A DNA stretch of 64,000 nucleotides from Anthracocystis setariae (Eukaryota; Basidiomycota; Ustilaginomycetes; Ustilaginales; Ustilaginaceae): assembly GCA_928724745.1 (NCBI GenBank), contig CAKMXJ010000002.1, positions 496,001 to 560,000 of the forward strand. Direction: 5' to 3'. Each line of letters begins with the position of its first letter. The first letter of the stretch is position 1. The notes beneath the pieces are model-generated. The model saw nothing but the letters and a program-made list of their open reading frames with translations, did no database searches and was not told where the DNA came from. Position numbers and translations under genes: made by a program. This document shows positions 20,010-29,837 of this stretch, in pieces.

Positions 20010-21011
20010 ATGGGAAAGTCTACAAAAGACAAGCGCGACATCTACTACCGTCAAGGCAAGTCCGAAGGCTACCGTGCGCGTTCTGCCTACAAGCTCATCC
20101 ACCTCAACGAGCAATATGGCTTCCTCGGTGGAGCTCACGACTATGCCTTGGATAAAGCCGACGCGCCCTCCTCAGAGTCAGATGCAACTTCATCCTCATC
20201 CAACCCTTTCCCTACACCCACCAGAGTAGTCGACCTCTGCGCAGCACCCGGTTCCTGGTCGCAAGTGCTCTCTCGTCGTCTCGCTTCGGTTCCAGGCTCG
20301 CATCTCGTCGCAGTCGACCTCCAAGCCATGGCTCCGCTTCCCGGCGTAACCCAAATCATTGGCGACATCACTACACCCGCTACCGCTGATGCTGTCAGTC
20401 ATGCTCTCTCCGACGGACCCTACATGTCGCCAGATGCGAAAGGCAAGGGCAAAGCGAGAGCGCAACTCATCGTATGTGACGGCGCACCGGACGTCACCGG
20501 TTTGCACGATCTCGACGAATACCTCCAGTCCCAACTCCTTCTCGCCGCCACCCAAATCACGTTTCGTCTGCTCCAAGTGGGTGGCACTTTCGTCGCAAAG
20601 ATCTTCACGCAACATCCGCAGGCGGGCCTCGGTGCCAGTTTGGGCAACATGGATCTCAAAGGTGCCAGGCCAGCGACATCCGGCGCGTTACTAGCCGATC
20701 AGCTGAGGACATTTTTCGACAGGGTGGATATCGCCAAGCCGAGGAGCTCAAGGTTGGGAAGCGTAGAGCACTTTTTGGTGTGCTTGGGCTTCAAGCCCCC
20801 TAAGCATCTGCCGAGCGGCATTGTAGGGACGCTAGCTTCCGAGGAGGATACAGAGGAGTACGCCAGGGAAGATCTGGTCAGATACGCACAAAAGTTGAGA
20901 GATGAACTCAAACGGCCCCACGTTTCTCATGCTCAGCAACATGCGCACAAGGAGCTCGCGGCAACGTTGCCGTTTGTAGCATACGGAAATCTTAGTGGAT
21001 TCGACCAGTAG
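20010..21011 (+). CDS. TRM7: tRNA 2'-O-methyltransferase TRM7 (FtsJ family)
   Basis: Intronless, 333 aa. It methylates the 2'-OH of nucleotides 32 and 34 in the anticodon loop of certain tRNAs, in yeast together with Trm732 or Rtt10. The ATG at 20010 begins MGKSTKDKRDIYYRQGKSEG, nearly the canonical Trm7 N-terminus. The FtsJ K-D-K-E tetrad is visible as Lys28 in ARSAYKL, Asp75 in the SAM motif VVDLCAAPGSWSQ, Lys in GTFVAKIF and a later Glu near SSRLGSVEHFLVC. A Ser/Ala/Asp-rich insertion of about 32 residues (41-72) separates the N-terminal helix from motif I, where yeast and human proteins have only a few residues. It ends 67 bp from the opposing stop codon of the carbonyl reductase. Confidence 0.92.
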   Translation: MGKSTKDKRDIYYRQGKSEGYRARSAYKLIHLNEQYGFLGGAHDYALDKADAPSSESDATSSSSNPFPTPTRVVDLCAAPGSWSQVLSRRLASVPGSHLVAVDLQAMAPLPGVTQIIGDITTPATADAVSHALSDGPYMSPDAKGKGKARAQLIVCDGAPDVTGLHDLDEYLQSQLLLAATQITFRLLQVGGTFVAKIFTQHPQAGLGASLGNMDLKGARPATSGALLADQLRTFFDRVDIAKPRSSRLGSVEHFLVCLGFKPPKHLPSGIVGTLASEEDTEEYAREDLVRYAQKLRDELKRPHVSHAQQHAHKELAATLPFVAYGNLSGFDQ

Positions 21012-21078
21012 GTATACATCGCATCGTAGCGGTGTCGAATTCATTGTGTATTGTGAATCTTGGTGATGGTCTCAAGGT

Positions 21079-22000
21079 TCAGTTGGCGCCAGACTTGAGC
21101 TCCCAATCGTACGCCTTTTTCTCGAACCAGAACTCGCCTGGGTTGGCCTGGGTTTTGTGCAGAGCGAGGAGAACAGGCGTCTCGGCTCCCTGATCGAGCG
21201 TCTTGTGGCCCTTGCCCTTGGTCATGTCCGTATTGACATCTGCATCAACAAAGGTGGCGAGGGTTAGTCGAGTCTGTCAACCTTTCGAATCTGTAGGGTA
21301 GATCTGGATACTCACAGCCTGGGCAGCAAGAGAAGACATCGACCTTCTTTCCTTCCTGCTGATACTTGTGCGCAAGTGCCCTAGTATAAGCAATCACACC
21401 ACTCTTACTCGTCGCATACGCAGCGCCCTTCCAACCCTTCTCCTTCCAGCTACCATCAGCCACCACCCTCTGGAACTCTTCCATCAACGCATCGACCTCC
21501 TCGATCGTCTTGGCATTTCGAAACTTGTCCCTCACCTCATCTCCAAATCCGCGCAACACGCCTGTCGACGAGGCAATGTTGACGATCCTGCCACCGTTGT
21601 TGACAGGGATGTGGTTGATTGCGTCCTGCACGGCATAGTAGTTGGTTGCGACGGTTTTCTGGGCCACTTGGGCGTCAAAGCCATCGAGAGCGATACCGGC
21701 GTTGTTGATCAGGATATCGATGCCCGGATCGAGTTCGGCAGCGAGCGTGGTGATGGATTGGTGCGAGGAGGTGTCGAGTTGACATACTTTGATCGAGACG
21801 CGGTCGCGGGAAGCTGGATCGAGTTCGGAAGTGATTGCCTTCTTGGCTTCTTCGCCTTTGGCAATGTCGCGAGAGCCGAGATAGATAGTGAGCGACTCGG
21901 AGGATGGGTAGAGCGAAGAGGTGGGGAACTCGTTAGCCAGGCGGCGGACGATTCCGTACCCTAGGCCACGGTTGCTTCCTGAGACTAGAGCTGTGACCAT
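21079..22000 (-). CDS. Carbonyl reductase (CBR1-like SDR)
   Basis: Two exons, 22000-21316 and 21239-21079, with a 76-bp intron (GTGAGT...ATGCAG), giving 281 aa. NADPH-dependent reduction of small carbonyls and quinones is the family activity. The N-terminus has VSGSNRGLGYGIVRRLA (cofactor motif), then LDTSSHQS, ILINNAGIAL, the IVNIASSTG serine and the YATSKSGVIAYTRAL Tyr/Lys pair. Splicing is needed to complete the CCPGYVNTDMTKGKG motif and the terminal TLDQGAETPVLLAL block and FWFEKKAYDWEL ending. All these are hallmarks of the CBR1/CBR3 group and absent from ordinary SDRs. Its start faces OMA1 (392 bp apart). Confidence 0.92.
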
Positions 22001-22392
22001 GATGTACTATGTCTTCCGAATGGAGTTGGTTTGTTGGTGTCGTTGGCAGGTTGTGGTTGGGAGAAAAGAAAGGATGGATGGATGGATGCATGAGAGATGT
22101 GCTTGTGAGGAGTGAGAGTCCTCGCAGTGCTGCTGCTGGTCGCTTGTGTGTGTACCCCAGCGAGGGTTCGTCATCGTGACATGTTTGTGTGGAGGTGGAA
22201 GCATCAAAGAGCTCTTTCCGACGTCAAACGGATCCAATTCCCGCGGCGAAGCGTAACGCGGCTGTCTCAAACCTCGACCTTAAACCCTTGTTCGACCCTT
22301 TAGCCAGCTTTTCGCTCGCCATCCAACCCTGATCATCATCTTCACGTCCGCCCTGTCCGACTGCATCTGTCCATCCACCAAGCAACGGAGTC
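22001..22392. other. Divergent promoter region, carbonyl reductase and OMA1
   Basis: This 392-bp region lies between two start codons. It shows a short GGATGGAT run at about 22071-22087 and a TTCCCGCGGCGAA stretch near 22236-22250. No gene is seen. Confidence 0.4.
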
Positions 22393-23772
22393 ATGAGTGT
22401 GCTGTTTAGAGGCCCGGTTGCAATCCGCCTTGCTGCCGAGGCTGTTGCACCCACCCTCCGCACAACGACATGGATCGCTCCATCCGCCGTGCCAGCTGTC
22501 ACGAGGATCAAAACGATCCACAGTTGCGCCGTCAGCAGCACTGCCTACCGACGATTCGGAGATGACCGCCAAACTCCAGCCCAACAAAAGGCTTCAGGTC
22601 GTGAACAGCTTTCACCCGACGTGCTTCGTCGACAGCTCGAGGAACAGCTCTTTCGTCGCATCGGACAGCCACAACAACACCGCTATCAGCAGCCTGTTCA
22701 GTACCAACGCTTCGGAGGAAGTAGTGGTGGGGGAGGGGGAGGTGGAGGTCGTCGCTCGTTGTTCTCTAGACGGCCGCCCATAATCATCCTAGTGGTTCTA
22801 GGTGGCGCAGGTGTATACTACTTGGTGCATCTCGAACAAGTGCCCGAAACAGGCCGATGGAGGTTCATCGACGTGAGCGCAGCGCAGGAGCTCCAAATGG
22901 GACAAGAGAGTTTCCGACAGACTCTGCAGGAGTATCGTCACCGGATCCTGCCGGCATCGCATCCGTACTCGAAACAAGTACGTGCTGTTGCCAGTCGCGT
23001 CGTCGCCGCTCTCGATAAAGCGGTCGATGGCGCCAACCAACCACACCACACCCGAGGCGATCCCCACCTGGACCATCACTCTCATGGCGAACAAGGCGGC
23101 ATCTCGTACGGTTCGACTTCCTCCTCGAACCATGTTCAGACTGCATCGTGGTTCGGCACCCAATCTCGCGCCCCCTCCGATCGCCCTGCAACGAACTGGG
23201 AGGTCTTCGTGATCGACGATCCCAAACAGAAAAACGCATTCGTCCTGCCTGGTGGAAAGATCTTTGTCTTCACCGGCATTCTACCCATCTGTGCCAACGC
23301 TGACGGTCTCGCCACTGTCCTCGGCCACGAGATCGCTCACCAAGTCGCACGCCACGGTGCCGAAAAAGTGTCGGGCTACAAAATCCTCCTCTTCGCCACC
23401 TTCCTCCTGGACGCTCTAGGCCTCGACATCGGTCTCTCGCGAACCGCACTCACTCTGCTCCTCTCCCTGCCCAACTCGAGAAAAACCGAACTGGAAGCGG
23501 ATTTCCTCGGCCTCAACATCATGAGTCGTGCATGCTTCGACCCGCAAGAGGCAAGTCGATTGTGGGAGAGGATGAGCCAAAGTGAAGGCGAAAAAGGTGG
23601 TGTGCTCAGTAGTGCTCAGGCACTGCTCTCAACTCACCCGGTCAGCTCACAGAGGATCAAGAACATGCAAGACTGGTTACCCAACGCACTCGAACTGCGA
23701 AACCAATCCAACTGTCCCTCGCCGCAACAGGTCTCAGCGTTCAAATCCACAGCTAGACAAGCGTTCTCATAG
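22393..23772 (+). CDS. OMA1: Mitochondrial inner-membrane metalloprotease OMA1
   Basis: Intronless, 459 aa. This is an M48-family zinc endopeptidase of the inner membrane, acting in membrane-protein quality control. Its relatives cleave OPA1 in animals and process Pet100 and Prohibitin-linked substrates in yeast. The N-terminal about 110 residues are Arg- and Ala-rich without strong acids at the start, fitting a presequence. They are followed by a Gln-rich stretch and a poly-Gly linker. A single membrane helix (PIIILVVLGGAGVYYLV) precedes the peptidase domain. The zinc site is HEIAH (His312, Glu313, His316), with the third ligand in the downstream ELEADFLGL motif. Compared with yeast Oma1 there is an extra His/Ser-rich loop of about 55 residues before NWEVFVIDD. 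It ends 85 bp from the opposing acetyl-CoA transporter stop. Confidence 0.92.
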   Translation: MSVLFRGPVAIRLAAEAVAPTLRTTTWIAPSAVPAVTRIKTIHSCAVSSTAYRRFGDDRQTPAQQKASGREQLSPDVLRRQLEEQLFRRIGQPQQHRYQQPVQYQRFGGSSGGGGGGGGRRSLFSRRPPIIILVVLGGAGVYYLVHLEQVPETGRWRFIDVSAAQELQMGQESFRQTLQEYRHRILPASHPYSKQVRAVASRVVAALDKAVDGANQPHHTRGDPHLDHHSHGEQGGISYGSTSSSNHVQTASWFGTQSRAPSDRPATNWEVFVIDDPKQKNAFVLPGGKIFVFTGILPICANADGLATVLGHEIAHQVARHGAEKVSGYKILLFATFLLDALGLDIGLSRTALTLLLSLPNSRKTELEADFLGLNIMSRACFDPQEASRLWERMSQSEGEKGGVLSSAQALLSTHPVSSQRIKNMQDWLPNALELRNQSNCPSPQQVSAFKSTARQAFS

Positions 23773-23857
23773 GCATAGGCATGATAGGTGCTGTAAAACT
23801 GTTCCTTTTTCTAATTGCATTGGCAACGTGAAGCCGACCATCATCGATGTGGACTTG

Positions 23858-25633
23858 TTATTGAGCTTTGGAATGTAGATTGACTCGCCAGGCAGAAGGG
23901 GGTAGCGCCTGCAACTTTCTGGACGCTGGGATGATGAAAGTTACCAACAACACCGAGCCGATCGCGACGCAGATGGTGCTTGTCCAGTAGTAACCGTCCT
24001 GTTGGATGAAGCATTCGCCACCAGCTGCCGAGCACGCTGCCTTGCCCAGATCCGATGTGCATTCCTGACCGCCGATGGCTTTGGAAGCCGCCGCCCACAG
24101 TTTGGCGATGTCCGCGTCGTTTCGCAGACTGTCGCTCGATGGTGGTTGACACGACGAGATGGTGAAGAGGTCGACGGCTTTGAGCACAAAGTAGCGTGGC
24201 CATGTACCGCCGAGGTTGGAAACCGTGTTGAGCAGCGTCATGTATGTACCGCCAATGAGCGGGTCGGCAATCTGAGTGTGGAACGCTGAAATGCCCACAA
24301 ACTGAACCGTGGCAGCAAACGAGCCAGCCACCGTAGACGCAATCACGACAAAGAAGTATCCAGCTCCGATGGGCGCCGAAGGCATGCCGTGGACGATGGC
24401 CATGGAAAGCAACGCGAAGCCCAGACGGAAGAAGAACGCAGTCACCCAGGGTCGAAGCGCCTTGTCGCCTTTGGACCAGCGCGCAGCGAGGTAGCCAAAG
24501 ATGAGTTGGAAGGGAAAGTCGATGAGCACCGCCAGGGCGAGGTCTTCTTTGCCAAATCCCTTTTCGACGAGTTTGAGACCGGTAACTGCTTCGTTGGCTT
24601 GGAAGCCGATCTTGGCGACAAAGTGGATCAGGATAAAAGTCTGGACGTGCTTGAGACGGCAGATCCTCCACATGATCGAGTAGACTTGCTTGACATCCAT
24701 GTCCTCGGCATCCTCCTTCTCGGGATCTTCCTTCTTGACAAACGCCAGCCATGCCGTGACGATCAAGAACATGACCGCCCAGAAGCGCATGTAGGTCGAA
24801 AGCGAGAGCAGCGGATAGTCGAGCGGCGTCGAGCGGAAGTACTTGTTGCTAAACTCGACCGAGTTGAATGCCAAGAATACGGTGAAGCTGAGGAAGTAGC
24901 CCGAGTTGAGACCGACCGTCTGGGCTGTGCTTGCATAAGACAGGTTTTCGTGCGACAGCAATGTCAACGCCCACCCGTCCACGGCAATATCCTGGGTTGC
25001 CGCAAACAGGATGAGAACGAAAAAGATGAGCGTGATGAGCTTGACATTGGGCAGGTCGGCGAGCAGCAATCGGTCGACGTTGCTGGAGAGGTACCAGAAC
25101 ATGATGCCGACCACGGTTTGGATGGGTACGATCCAACTCTTTCTCCTTCCCAACGAAATGGTGCCAAAAATCGGGAGTTTGAGCTCATTGACAAACGTCG
25201 AATCCACAATGGGGCTCCAGAAGAGCTTCAACGAGTAGGGATAGGTGCAGAGCATGAAGAAGCCGATATCGCCGTAGCTCAGCTTGGATTTGAGCAAGAA
25301 TGGCATGGTACCGAACGCCAACCCGACGGGCACACCTTGCAACAGGTACAAGACCACCAGCAGAATCATGGCCTTCTGATCTGCCGGTGACAGATCCATG
25401 AAACCTGATGCCTCCTCACTTGCTTGTTGCTCTGACAACGTTATGCCGGATTTTTCCTGCATCGGTGTGGTTGCCAGGTTGAGAGCAGTATCGTTTCCAG
25501 TGGGATCGGACGGTTGGTCATTGCTGGTTTCGAGTAGGTCCGAGGCTTCTACGGATTCCGAGCTGGCCGAAGCATTCAGTGTCGGCCGCTTTCGAAGATT
25601 GGCGGTACTGCGTTTCTTTCGTGCAGCAGCCAT
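23858..25633 (-). CDS. Acetyl-CoA transporter (SLC33A1/AT-1 family)
   Basis: Intronless, 591 aa, about 12 transmembrane helices of the MFS fold. The family imports acetyl-CoA into the ER and Golgi lumen for acetylation of glycans and proteins. The cytosolic N-terminus of about 85 residues is Ser/Lys/Arg-rich and then acidic. The first helix contains the very conserved LLVVLYLLQGVPVGLAFGTMPFLL. It is followed by SYGDIGFFMLCTYPYSLKLFWSPIVDS and DIAVDGWALTLLSHENLSYASTAQTVGLNSG, both diagnostic of SLC33. The C-terminal half carries KIGFQANEAVTGLKLVEKG and the lumenal Cys-rich loop near the last helix. In fungi the acceptors may be O-acetylated surface glycans or, in smuts, secreted glycolipids; that link is inference only. 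Confidence 0.92.
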   Translation of the reverse strand: MAAARKKRSTANLRKRPTLNASASSESVEASDLLETSNDQPSDPTGNDTALNLATTPMQEKSGITLSEQQASEEASGFMDLSPADQKAMILLVVLYLLQGVPVGLAFGTMPFLLKSKLSYGDIGFFMLCTYPYSLKLFWSPIVDSTFVNELKLPIFGTISLGRRKSWIVPIQTVVGIMFWYLSSNVDRLLLADLPNVKLITLIFFVLILFAATQDIAVDGWALTLLSHENLSYASTAQTVGLNSGYFLSFTVFLAFNSVEFSNKYFRSTPLDYPLLSLSTYMRFWAVMFLIVTAWLAFVKKEDPEKEDAEDMDVKQVYSIMWRICRLKHVQTFILIHFVAKIGFQANEAVTGLKLVEKGFGKEDLALAVLIDFPFQLIFGYLAARWSKGDKALRPWVTAFFFRLGFALLSMAIVHGMPSAPIGAGYFFVVIASTVAGSFAATVQFVGISAFHTQIADPLIGGTYMTLLNTVSNLGGTWPRYFVLKAVDLFTISSCQPPSSDSLRNDADIAKLWAAASKAIGGQECTSDLGKAACSAAGGECFIQQDGYYWTSTICVAIGSVLLVTFIIPASRKLQALPPSAWRVNLHSKAQ

Positions 25634-26283
25634 GGTTGGTGAGGTGCTCTCACGCTAGAAAGCTTGTGGTTGCGGTTGCAGAAGGAGCGAGATGGTAGAA
25701 GAGAGACAAGAGCAGTCCAGCTTCGGTGATTGGGATCGAGAGAGGAACAAAACACAGACTGCCACCAAAAACCAATCCATTGAACCGAAGCCCAACCGCC
25801 TTTTTTTTCTGCTACTCTGCTGCCTACGCGTCACGCACCAACCATGTGAAGTCGCACTTTTGTTCCACGTCGACTTTCTTCTAAACCAACAGAGGCAGTG
25901 GAGGTCGGATTTCTTGATTATTAGCTGTTAAGACAACCTGTACTGACATGCAAGGGGGCGAGCTCTTGGCAATGTTAAAGTTGAGGTCACAGATTCGGCA
26001 GAACCTTTTGACTTCGGCCGCGCAGACCACGGATCTTCGGCTATGATAGCTGCTTCTGATCCAATCACTGCAAGCAAAAAAATGGCTCCGATAGCGATAA
26101 AATCTACACCTTCTGCAACTCGCCTGCCGACTTGTGCAGTACAGTAGTAAGGGATATAATTCTCGCCTATCTCCGACGACAGCGCTCTTGGCTTCATTTC
26201 TTTATAACCCACCAACTGATCCATGCACGAAGAATCCCATCGTTGCGAGCACAACCTTCAACGTCTTGTCCCATCCTTTCCTC
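25634..26283. promoter_or_regulatory. Divergent promoter region with GCAGTACAGTA motif and TATA-like boxes
   Basis: No gene. TGTACTGA lies at 25939-25946 and TGCAGTACAGTA at 26135-26146, 138 bp before the phosphatase-like ATG. It is followed by GGATATAAT (26152-26160) and TTTATAACCC (26201-26210), a plausible TATA box. Confidence 0.45.
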
Positions 26284-27690
26284 ATGTCGTCGTCTACAAA
26301 CCAAAACGTGCTCGGCGTCGTCGTGCTGATCCGCCATGGTGACAGGCAGGGCTTCTTCCAATCGCCCACCACCTATACTGCCTCCAACACCAACCTCACG
26401 GTGCTAGGTTATATGGAAGAGTTCAACAGCGGAGCCCAATTACGATCGCGCTACCTCGATCCCGCATCACCCTACCTTATTCAAGGAGTCAACACGACCC
26501 AAGCGGAGAACAGCCAGATCCTAGTACAGGCCGACGCCGGTGGGGAGGGCAATGTCATTGTCGAGAGCGCAAATGCTTTCATGCAGGGGCTCTTCCCGCC
26601 TTTCAACGACAGCATCACGCTCGCCAACGGCACCAGCGTCTCCTGGGCCAACCGTGCACAGCTCATTTCCGTTCAGACCATCGATCCAGACGATTCCTAC
26701 GTGATGGAGCCGTGGACCTCGTGCCCGAAATTCGACCAGTGGACCCAATCCTTCTACAACAGCGCCGATTTCAAGCAGCAGAGTGCCCTCGCTCAGCCTT
26801 TTTACAATTCGCTCCCCTCCTCACTCGTTCAAGGTCGCCCCACCAATCTAGTCAACGCATGGAACATTTTCGATCTGCTCAATATCGAAAACATCCACAA
26901 TGCCACCCTTGCGCCTCAGATCACAGACGAAATCATCTCCAACGCTCGATACTGGGCAGAATACCACGAGGATGGACTCTTTGGTGGCGCTCAGGCCTCG
27001 GACATCAGCAGCATTGCCGGACGCGCCATCCTCAATCCGATCATCGACTCAGTGAGCAGGGTGGCCAATGCTTCGGATCCACTCAAGCTTTCCGTTCTGG
27101 CTGCCTCGTACAAGCCATTCTTTGCGCTCTTCAATATGTTTGGGATCCCGCAGCTGCAAGGAAAGCTGGTCGACTATGCTTCGGCGCTGGTCTTTGAGGT
27201 TCACGCAGATTCTTCTGTGCAGCTGTACTTCAGGAACGGTTCGGACGCTTCGCTAACCGCTTACAACTTTGGCCAGATGCCCTCGGGCTATGCTGCCAAT
27301 GCTTTCGCTGCAGACTTTGGCAAGGTCCAGATCGATTCGTTGGCAGACTGGTGCAATACGTGCGGACAGGCCAAGGCAAGAGGCTGTGCTGCTCTGAATG
27401 CGCTCAACAACACCGGAAGTGGGCGCAAGTATGCTGATGTTGATTCAACGACGGGCAGACACCAGGTCTCACCCGTGGTTGCCGGTGTGATTGGTTCGCT
27501 CGTCAGTCTGGCCTTTGCGATCGTTATCGTAGCAGCGTTGGCCTACTTTACCGGACTCACGGTGGTCAAGAGGGGAAAGGGCAGCTATCCCAAGACGAGA
27601 CACTTGCTGGCGCCAGCGTCGATACGCACCGGAAACAGTGTCGAGCTAAGCTCAGGCTTGGACCGAAAAGATTCTCATGTACAAGTATAG
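26284..27690 (+). CDS. Histidine-acid-phosphatase-like membrane protein, possible pseudoenzyme
   Basis: Intronless, 468 aa. The fold is that of the histidine phosphatase branch 2 (acid phosphatase) family. The phosphohistidine motif RHGDR is at residues 17-21 and is followed by QG instead of the usual TP. The second catalytic motif, normally His-Asp in a context like SxHDTT, aligns with LAASYKPFFALF (Ser275-Tyr276), so the proton-donor Asp and its His appear to be missing. Many N-glycosylation sequons occur across the domain. A C-terminal membrane helix (about residues 395-422) is followed by a short basic tail. The chosen start gives no signal peptide, and an in-frame ATG at 26134 gives none either, so topology is unresolved. 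It may be a lysosomal/vacuolar acid-phosphatase relative with altered or no activity. TATA-like and CAGTACAGTA elements precede it. Confidence 0.75.
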   Translation: MSSSTNQNVLGVVVLIRHGDRQGFFQSPTTYTASNTNLTVLGYMEEFNSGAQLRSRYLDPASPYLIQGVNTTQAENSQILVQADAGGEGNVIVESANAFMQGLFPPFNDSITLANGTSVSWANRAQLISVQTIDPDDSYVMEPWTSCPKFDQWTQSFYNSADFKQQSALAQPFYNSLPSSLVQGRPTNLVNAWNIFDLLNIENIHNATLAPQITDEIISNARYWAEYHEDGLFGGAQASDISSIAGRAILNPIIDSVSRVANASDPLKLSVLAASYKPFFALFNMFGIPQLQGKLVDYASALVFEVHADSSVQLYFRNGSDASLTAYNFGQMPSGYAANAFAADFGKVQIDSLADWCNTCGQAKARGCAALNALNNTGSGRKYADVDSTTGRHQVSPVVAGVIGSLVSLAFAIVIVAALAYFTGLTVVKRGKGSYPKTRHLLAPASIRTGNSVELSSGLDRKDSHVQV

Positions 27691-28026
27691 CATCGTCGTG
27701 GCCCAAATATGAATCCCCACGATTTTGAGAAGGGAACAGGACTTAGGTAGTGTCGAGTCGTAGTCACATGGTCGAGTCCTCTTCTGTGGCTCTATTGAAA
27801 ATAGAATTCGGACAACTCCGAAGACCCATTTCTTGGATGAACAGATCGGATCTCGGATTTTGAGCGCGAAGTTGACTCTGGCTGAGTCAAGAATTGCTTT
27901 GGTCCTCCACAAAAAATGGCCTCATCTCTTTTCCTCGAAACACGGGTGAACAGGTGCTCTAAGATCTCATCATCCTTGGCTCCATCCGAACATCATCGAT
28001 TCGACCACCGGAAAGAAGCACGGAGG
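27691..28026. other. Spacer upstream of CIA30 gene
   Basis: This 336-bp spacer contains the phosphatase-like 3' flank and the CIA30 promoter. An in-frame ATG at 27916 in a good context (ACAAAAAATGG) could extend the CIA30 protein by 37 residues. Confidence 0.4.
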
Positions 28027-29233
28027 ATGTCGCTGCTCAAAGCCTTTGGAGAAGCGCTTCAGCGCTCGGTCGAGGTCGCTCGAGACGAGACCGCTAAAAG
28101 TAAGTCACATTCTCAATCAAACCAAGCCTGCTCGGTGGCCCCTTCGACTGCTGTCTGACCCGTGGCATTGATTTTGCGAGAACAACAGTGATGCGCATGG
28201 AGATCTCTCCGACGTCCATGAATCAAGGTGCTCTTCTCATCTATGCTCTCACTCAGCCCGCTCACCTTAAAAACTTTGCAACTGGTTCCGACTCGGACAT
28301 CGGCGGTCTCTCCCAATGTCGTCTTGCTCTCGACGAGACGTCCCGCGGCCGATTCTATGGAACGTTGTCGTCGCAAGTACCCCGTGGAGGCAAGATCGAG
28401 AAGAGTGGTTACGTTGGGTTCCGCAACCGCAACCGACCCACCCTGTTTGGAAACCAGTGTTGGGACACGAGCGTATATCCGTTTTTGGCGCTGAGGGTGA
28501 GGAACAGGCTGGCGAAAAAGCCGGTTGCTTCTGCGGACAGTGCAGAGAATAGTGATACGGGCCGGAAACTGAGGGCGGCCCTGCATGTCAGAGACCCTTC
28601 GGGCCCGGCGGCAAGCAGGGCGGTCCATGCGCTGGGTTTGGGTCAAAAGGAGCTCCCAGGACCCAAGTTCTTCGTCAACATCCAGACGGATGGTCCAATT
28701 ACTAGTGATCTTTTCCAGCACAGACTTTACTTTGACGAAAGCAAAGGCTCGGACTGGCAGACTGTTGTCGTAAGTATTTGACGAATCGTCTCTTCGATCT
28801 CTTGGCTAGCCTCGTTTCGTCCATTCCGAGGTTACTGACTCTGAGTTTGTTCATGTCTATCTTTGACAATCTGGCACTATAGATTCCATTCGACGACTTT
28901 GTCCTGACCAACACGGGTCAAGTCTCGACTTCGCAACTCGGGATGATGCGTGAGAAGATTCGCACGGTCGGAATTTCAGCGCTGCTCGATACGCCAGTGT
29001 CACCTTCGGCGTCCAAGCCACCTAGCAAGGACGCTCCGCCCTCAGCATTGTCGCGCAAGTCAAGGGCGGACGAGGAAGACGACTGGGCTGTCGACGGCGA
29101 GCACAAGGCGGACGGAGGAGAAGAGGCTGTGCGGGGCAGCAAGAGGGGTGGTACGTACAATTTCGATTTGGGACTCGAAAGTGTTTATGCTATTGGCGAG
29201 CTGGAGGAACTCGACGGCTTGTTTCATCAGTAA
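28027..29233 (+). CDS. CIA30: Complex I intermediate-associated protein 30 (CIA30/NDUFAF1)
   Basis: Three exons, 28027-28099, 28189-28769 and 28883-29233 (introns 89 and 113 bp), giving 334 aa. It is a mitochondrial assembly factor for respiratory complex I. The CIA30 beta-sandwich domain is spread over exons 2 and 3: DIGGLSQCRLALDET, GYVGFRNRN, YPFLALRVRN, FFVNIQTDGPITSDLFQHRL, SDWQTVV, then after the second junction IPFDDFVLTNTGQV and the terminal YNFDLGLESVYAI. An acidic, low-complexity insertion (about residues 262-308) interrupts the C-terminal part. The first exon gives an amphipathic KAFGEALQRSVEVARDE-like helix typical of fungal members. A start at 27916 would add a basic Ser/Arg-rich stretch that could serve as presequence, and I cannot decide between them. 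Confidence 0.9.
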
Positions 29234-29837
29234 CTTTTGGATCCATTCCTTGTCTAACAGTCCTCACGGGTTCTTATTGTCCCAGTCTTGCTTGTTGTGA
29301 TTGCACCTGCGCTTACATTTTGAACTGCCGGTCCTTACCAGCGAGTTCCGATCTGCATCTTGAGAGCATCCAAACTGCCGAGAGGACGTGCCACTGAGGG
29401 GTCACATGGAGTTGCTTGTTCCTTCGCGTGCTGTGTCGGCCAACTGCGCTTGCGGGGTGACATTGCGTAGAACAGGTGCCCATGAGCACAGCACATGGAG
29501 CTCGGTTGCTTCGGTGTATTTGTTTACCGTGGGCGGCATTCTTGGATTTTCCCCACGAAGCAGCGCAGACCGGGGATCTTTCCTTTCCAGAGATTACCGG
29601 TCTTGCACTTGTGGCGACTGCGCGTCTGCTGCCTGTAAGTTCTTCCACTTGTGGAGGAATGAGGACAATATTGACCGAACACCGACGACCGTGCGCATTG
29701 ACACACAACCCATTGTGCTCTCAAAGAGAAAGGGCTTCCACTGCACGCTCAGGACTTGCTTAAAAGCCATCTCTAGACGGACAACAACACTTGCGCAGCC
29801 TCTTTCCCACCATCACTTTCCCTGTGCACCAATTAAG
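29234..29837. other. Spacer and leader upstream of aldose epimerase
   Basis: This 604-bp spacer has a frame open in phase with the epimerase from 29388. The encoded residues are Cys/Arg/Ser-rich without family resemblance, so I regard it as leader sequence, not coding. No other gene is seen. Confidence 0.45.

Noticed and set aside
24389..25390. 333-codon plus-strand frame opposite the acetyl-CoA transporter
   Set aside because: Antisense shadow of a conserved 12-helix transporter; rich in Glu/Arg/Asp as expected for the reverse of hydrophobic codons.
29388..29837. 150-codon in-frame extension of the aldose epimerase
   Set aside because: Residues are Cys/Arg/Ser-rich and unlike the family; the domain begins right after the ATG at 29838.
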